A DNA stretch of 7,775 nucleotides from Erysipelotrichia bacterium (lineage in GTDB: Bacteria > Bacillota_I > Bacilli_A > Erysipelotrichales > Erysipelotrichaceae), in NCBI GenBank assembly GCA_009916335.1, contig SAAR01000160.1, positions 1-7,775 on the forward strand, read 5' to 3'. The position numbers and the translations under genes are program-made. The notes under the pieces were generated by a model that saw nothing but the letters and a program-made list of their open reading frames with translations, did no database searches and was not told where the DNA came from. This document shows, one piece after another, positions 6,330 through 7,775 of this stretch (the first letter of the stretch is position 1; each line of letters begins with the position of its first letter).

Positions 6330-7531
6330 TACCTTGTCTTCACCTCTATATACTTTGGAATATTGTTCATTACTTCTTCAAGTTGATTGTTTGAATCAAA
6401 ACGAAGTACTAGTGTACCTATTGTTTCATTTGCACCACTAAAACTACGAACAATATCACCTGAATGAACCCATATATCACGTTCAATTACAAAATTTTTA
6501 ATACTTTCATCAATCCATAAATCTTCAAATATCCCATCATTATCAGCATGAAGAATAACTTCTGCCCAGAAACCATTATAAATAGGATCCCCGATGATAC
6601 CGACAATTTCATCACCAACAGCCGCACGAACTGCATTAGTCACCAAGTCAGCACCAGATGCATAATGAAGAATTTCTGAAAGTCTATTCCCACCACCACG
6701 AGGAGACATTTCCATAATATATCCCTTCCCATCTACGCCTTGGCGAGTTTCTATATTATAGATAGAAGTTTTAAGATTCAGAAGTTTTATAAGCCTTTGT
6801 AGCTCACTTCTTAGTTCGACCTGAATCGCATCTGGCATTGTAGATGGCCAACTGTAGGCAGAAGGTGTATATGGATTAGTTGCATTCTCGTCAAACCGTT
6901 GGTTGGAAAAAGATGTAAATACAAGTCTACCATTGATGGAAAAGCAATCAGTATCAGAAGAGAACCCCTTTTGTTCTATAAATTCTTCTACGATAAAACT
7001 GTTAGTCTTGGAGTATTTAATGGCGTAATCTGCAGCCATCTTTAAATCTTCTACCTTGTCAACTCTTGTTACACCTTTACTCCCCGCAGAATCCACAGGT
7101 TTAACCATCACAGGCCAACGAAACTGATTAGCATCTGCAACTGCTTCTGTTGCAACACTATATCCCTTGGCTATCGGTACATTAAAACCATGTTCTGCTA
7201 GGAACTGCCGAAATAAAACCTTATTCTGGAGAATAGAAACAGCTTCATACGACCCAGCATAAGGTAACCCCATTTTTTCCGCAACATAAGCGGCTACATC
7301 TACGCCAGGGTCACAAGCAAAAGACATAATTCCGTCTATCTTTAATTTCTGTGCTAGTTCAAGAACTTTGTCCTTTTCAAGGATACTAACATTGTAGTAT
7401 TCATCAGAATACTTATGGGCGATATTGTCTGGAAGGTAGTCACAAGTTATGGCATAGTAGCCTAGTTTATGGATTGCTTCAATAATAGGCAGAATGTAAC
7501 GGGAACCACCTAGCAGTAAAACTTTTTTCAT
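6329..7531 (-). CDS. ATP-grasp carboxylate-amine ligase A
   Basis: First gene of the cluster; predicted ATP-grasp ligase of 400 residues forming an amide or peptide bond through an acyl phosphate. The N-terminal domain opens MKKVLLLGGSRY. K104 (LQNKVLFRQFL) and K144 in VMVKPVDSAGSKGV (141-154) are the two expected ATP-binding lysines. FIVEEFIEQKGFS (179-191) provides hinge and adenine contacts. YIMEMSPRGGGNRL (271-284) provides the metal site with E274 and R278; the position of the common Asn is Ser. This EMSPRGGGNRL form is one I associate, from memory, with ligases in polysaccharide loci. The end domain includes FWAEVILHAD and IGTLVLRFDS. ATG at 7531 is preferred to the TTG at 7600 because GGAGG lies 7 bases upstream and the promoter -10 lies inside the longer version. 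The stop codon overlaps the next start by one base. Confidence 0.87.
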   Translation of the reverse strand: MKKVLLLGGSRYILPIIEAIHKLGYYAITCDYLPDNIAHKYSDEYYNVSILEKDKVLELAQKLKIDGIMSFACDPGVDVAAYVAEKMGLPYAGSYEAVSILQNKVLFRQFLAEHGFNVPIAKGYSVATEAVADANQFRWPVMVKPVDSAGSKGVTRVDKVEDLKMAADYAIKYSKTNSFIVEEFIEQKGFSSDTDCFSINGRLVFTSFSNQRFDENATNPYTPSAYSWPSTMPDAIQVELRSELQRLIKLLNLKTSIYNIETRQGVDGKGYIMEMSPRGGGNRLSEILHYASGADLVTNAVRAAVGDEIVGIIGDPIYNGFWAEVILHADNDGIFEDLWIDESIKNFVIERDIWVHSGDIVRSFSGANETIGTLVLRFDSNNQLEEVMNNIPKYIEVKTR

Positions 7532-7538
7532 CTTAATG

Positions 7539-7543
7539 CCTCC
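7539..7543 (-). promoter_or_regulatory. ribosome binding site fixing the ligase A start
   Basis: TTGGAGG ends 7 bases before the ATG at 7531. With the promoter at 7568-7596 it gives a leader of about 30 bases and excludes the in-frame TTG at 7600. Confidence 0.85.
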
Positions 7544-7567
7544 AATCTTTTCTAAACACTTACAATA

Positions 7568-7596
7568 ATCATAAATCTCTTGATAAATAATCTCAA
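7568..7596 (-). promoter_or_regulatory. sigma-70/sigma-A type promoter of the cluster
   Basis: On the minus strand TTGAGA (7596-7591) and TATGAT (7573-7568) each match the consensus at five of six positions and are separated by exactly 17 bases. The predicted start of transcription is near 7561. It lies between the probable insertion-sequence end and ligase A, so the cluster seems to have its own promoter and need not depend on read-through from the element. Confidence 0.7.
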
Positions 7597-7604
7597 CCAA
7601 CTAT

Positions 7605-7621
7605 CTGTTTACAAAAAACAG
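7605..7621. repeat. 6-bp inverted repeat upstream of the promoter
   Basis: CTGTTT and AAACAG flank a 5-base centre, 9 bases upstream of the -35 element. It is a possible binding site for a regulator, but short enough to be chance. Confidence 0.25.
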
Positions 7622-7652
7622 CTCAATCGTAAACGGTAGACCATGAGTACTG

Positions 7653-7682
7653 CCTTAAAATTAAGCCGCCAAATTCGGCGGC
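7653..7682 (-). terminator. intrinsic terminator after the transposase
   Basis: Minus-strand GCCGCC (7682-7677), a GAATTT loop and GGCGGC (7670-7665) form a 6-bp all-GC stem followed by TTAATTTT. It lies 10 bases past the transposase stop. It should insulate the downstream cluster from transcription inside the element. The plus strand has no T-run after the stem. Confidence 0.75.
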
Positions 7683-7692
7683 AAGGGTTACT

Positions 7693-7775
7693 TTATTTTA
7701 ATTGTGCCTTACATTCCTCTGGAATTTCTGAAGACCAGGGTAAAAGTTTATCCAGGAATCCAAGATCCTTGTCAT
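7693..7775 (-). CDS. IS66-type transposase, C-terminal end only (partial)
   Basis: From base 7773 a frame reads 26 residues to a TAA, and its start lies beyond the window. The text GFLDKLLPWSSEIPEECK resembles the conserved C-terminal element of IS66-family transposases, which carries a (D/E)-x-LLPW motif shortly before the end. The next frame over also reads from an ATG (7775) for 25 codons but has no recognisable character. Identification rests on one short motif. The nearby GC-rich terminator and the GTAA end-like sequence agree with it. Confidence 0.55.
   Translation of the reverse strand, partial: DKDLGFLDKLLPWSSEIPEECKAQLK

Larger units (their letters stand above)
7629..7775 (-). mobile_element. 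3' end of a probable IS66-family insertion sequence
   Basis: The segment holds a transposase C-terminus, its terminator and, at 7629, GTAAACGGT reading inward. That is close to the GTAA-N-CG-type terminal repeat I recall for IS66-family elements. The element would continue beyond the right edge of the window. The other terminal repeat and the 8-base target duplication cannot be seen, so the exact boundary is tentative. If it is right, 7621-7628 would be one copy of the duplication. Confidence 0.45.

Noticed and set aside
7665..7682. Hairpin considered as a riboswitch or leader of the cluster
   Set aside because: It lies upstream of the predicted promoter and next to a transposase stop, and is followed by a U-rich run on that strand, so it is a terminator of the transposase gene.
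1..7775. tRNA, rRNA or CRISPR array
   Set aside because: I saw no cloverleaf-like, ribosomal or regularly spaced repeat sequence in the non-coding stretches; nearly all the window is coding.

Overview
AT-rich window in which every gene lies on the minus strand, so transcription runs from high to low coordinates. Strong GGAGG ribosome sites, AT-rich codons, a B12-dependent mutase and an apparent IS66-type element suggest a low-GC Firmicute, most likely an anaerobic clostridium. That is an inference from style, and I do not recognise the species.

Layout in transcription order. (1) 7775-7629: the last 26 codons of a probable IS66-family transposase, a strong hairpin terminator, and a GTAA-starting stretch that could be the end of the element. 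(2) 7596-7568: a near-consensus promoter, TTGAGA-17-TATGAT, just outside that end. (3) 7531-4067: three overlapping genes, ATP-grasp ligase A, a DegT/DnrJ-like PLP enzyme and ATP-grasp ligase B. (4) 4066-3882: a 185-base gap with no clear promoter or terminator. (5) 3881-889: an octopine/opine dehydrogenase-like enzyme and a fused cobalamin-dependent glutamate-mutase-like enzyme, joined by a TAATG stop/start overlap. (6) 780-127: a UDP-glucose 4-epimerase (galE) that stops about two thirds of the way through, followed by a non-coding flank with a large hairpin.

How the genes may work together. A PLP enzyme, two carboxylate-amine ligases, an opine-type reductive N-alkylating dehydrogenase and a radical carbon-skeleton mutase form a coherent amino-acid modification and coupling set. 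I know of no named pathway with this combination. The cluster has no NRPS module, glycosyltransferase, transporter or regulator inside the window. Two readings fit: a small opine- or peptide-like metabolite, or an unusual amino-acid substituent for a surface polysaccharide. The second reading is favoured by the adjacent galE and by the resemblance of the ligase and PLP-enzyme families to those I associate with polysaccharide loci. The insertion sequence and the broken galE mark this as accessory DNA.
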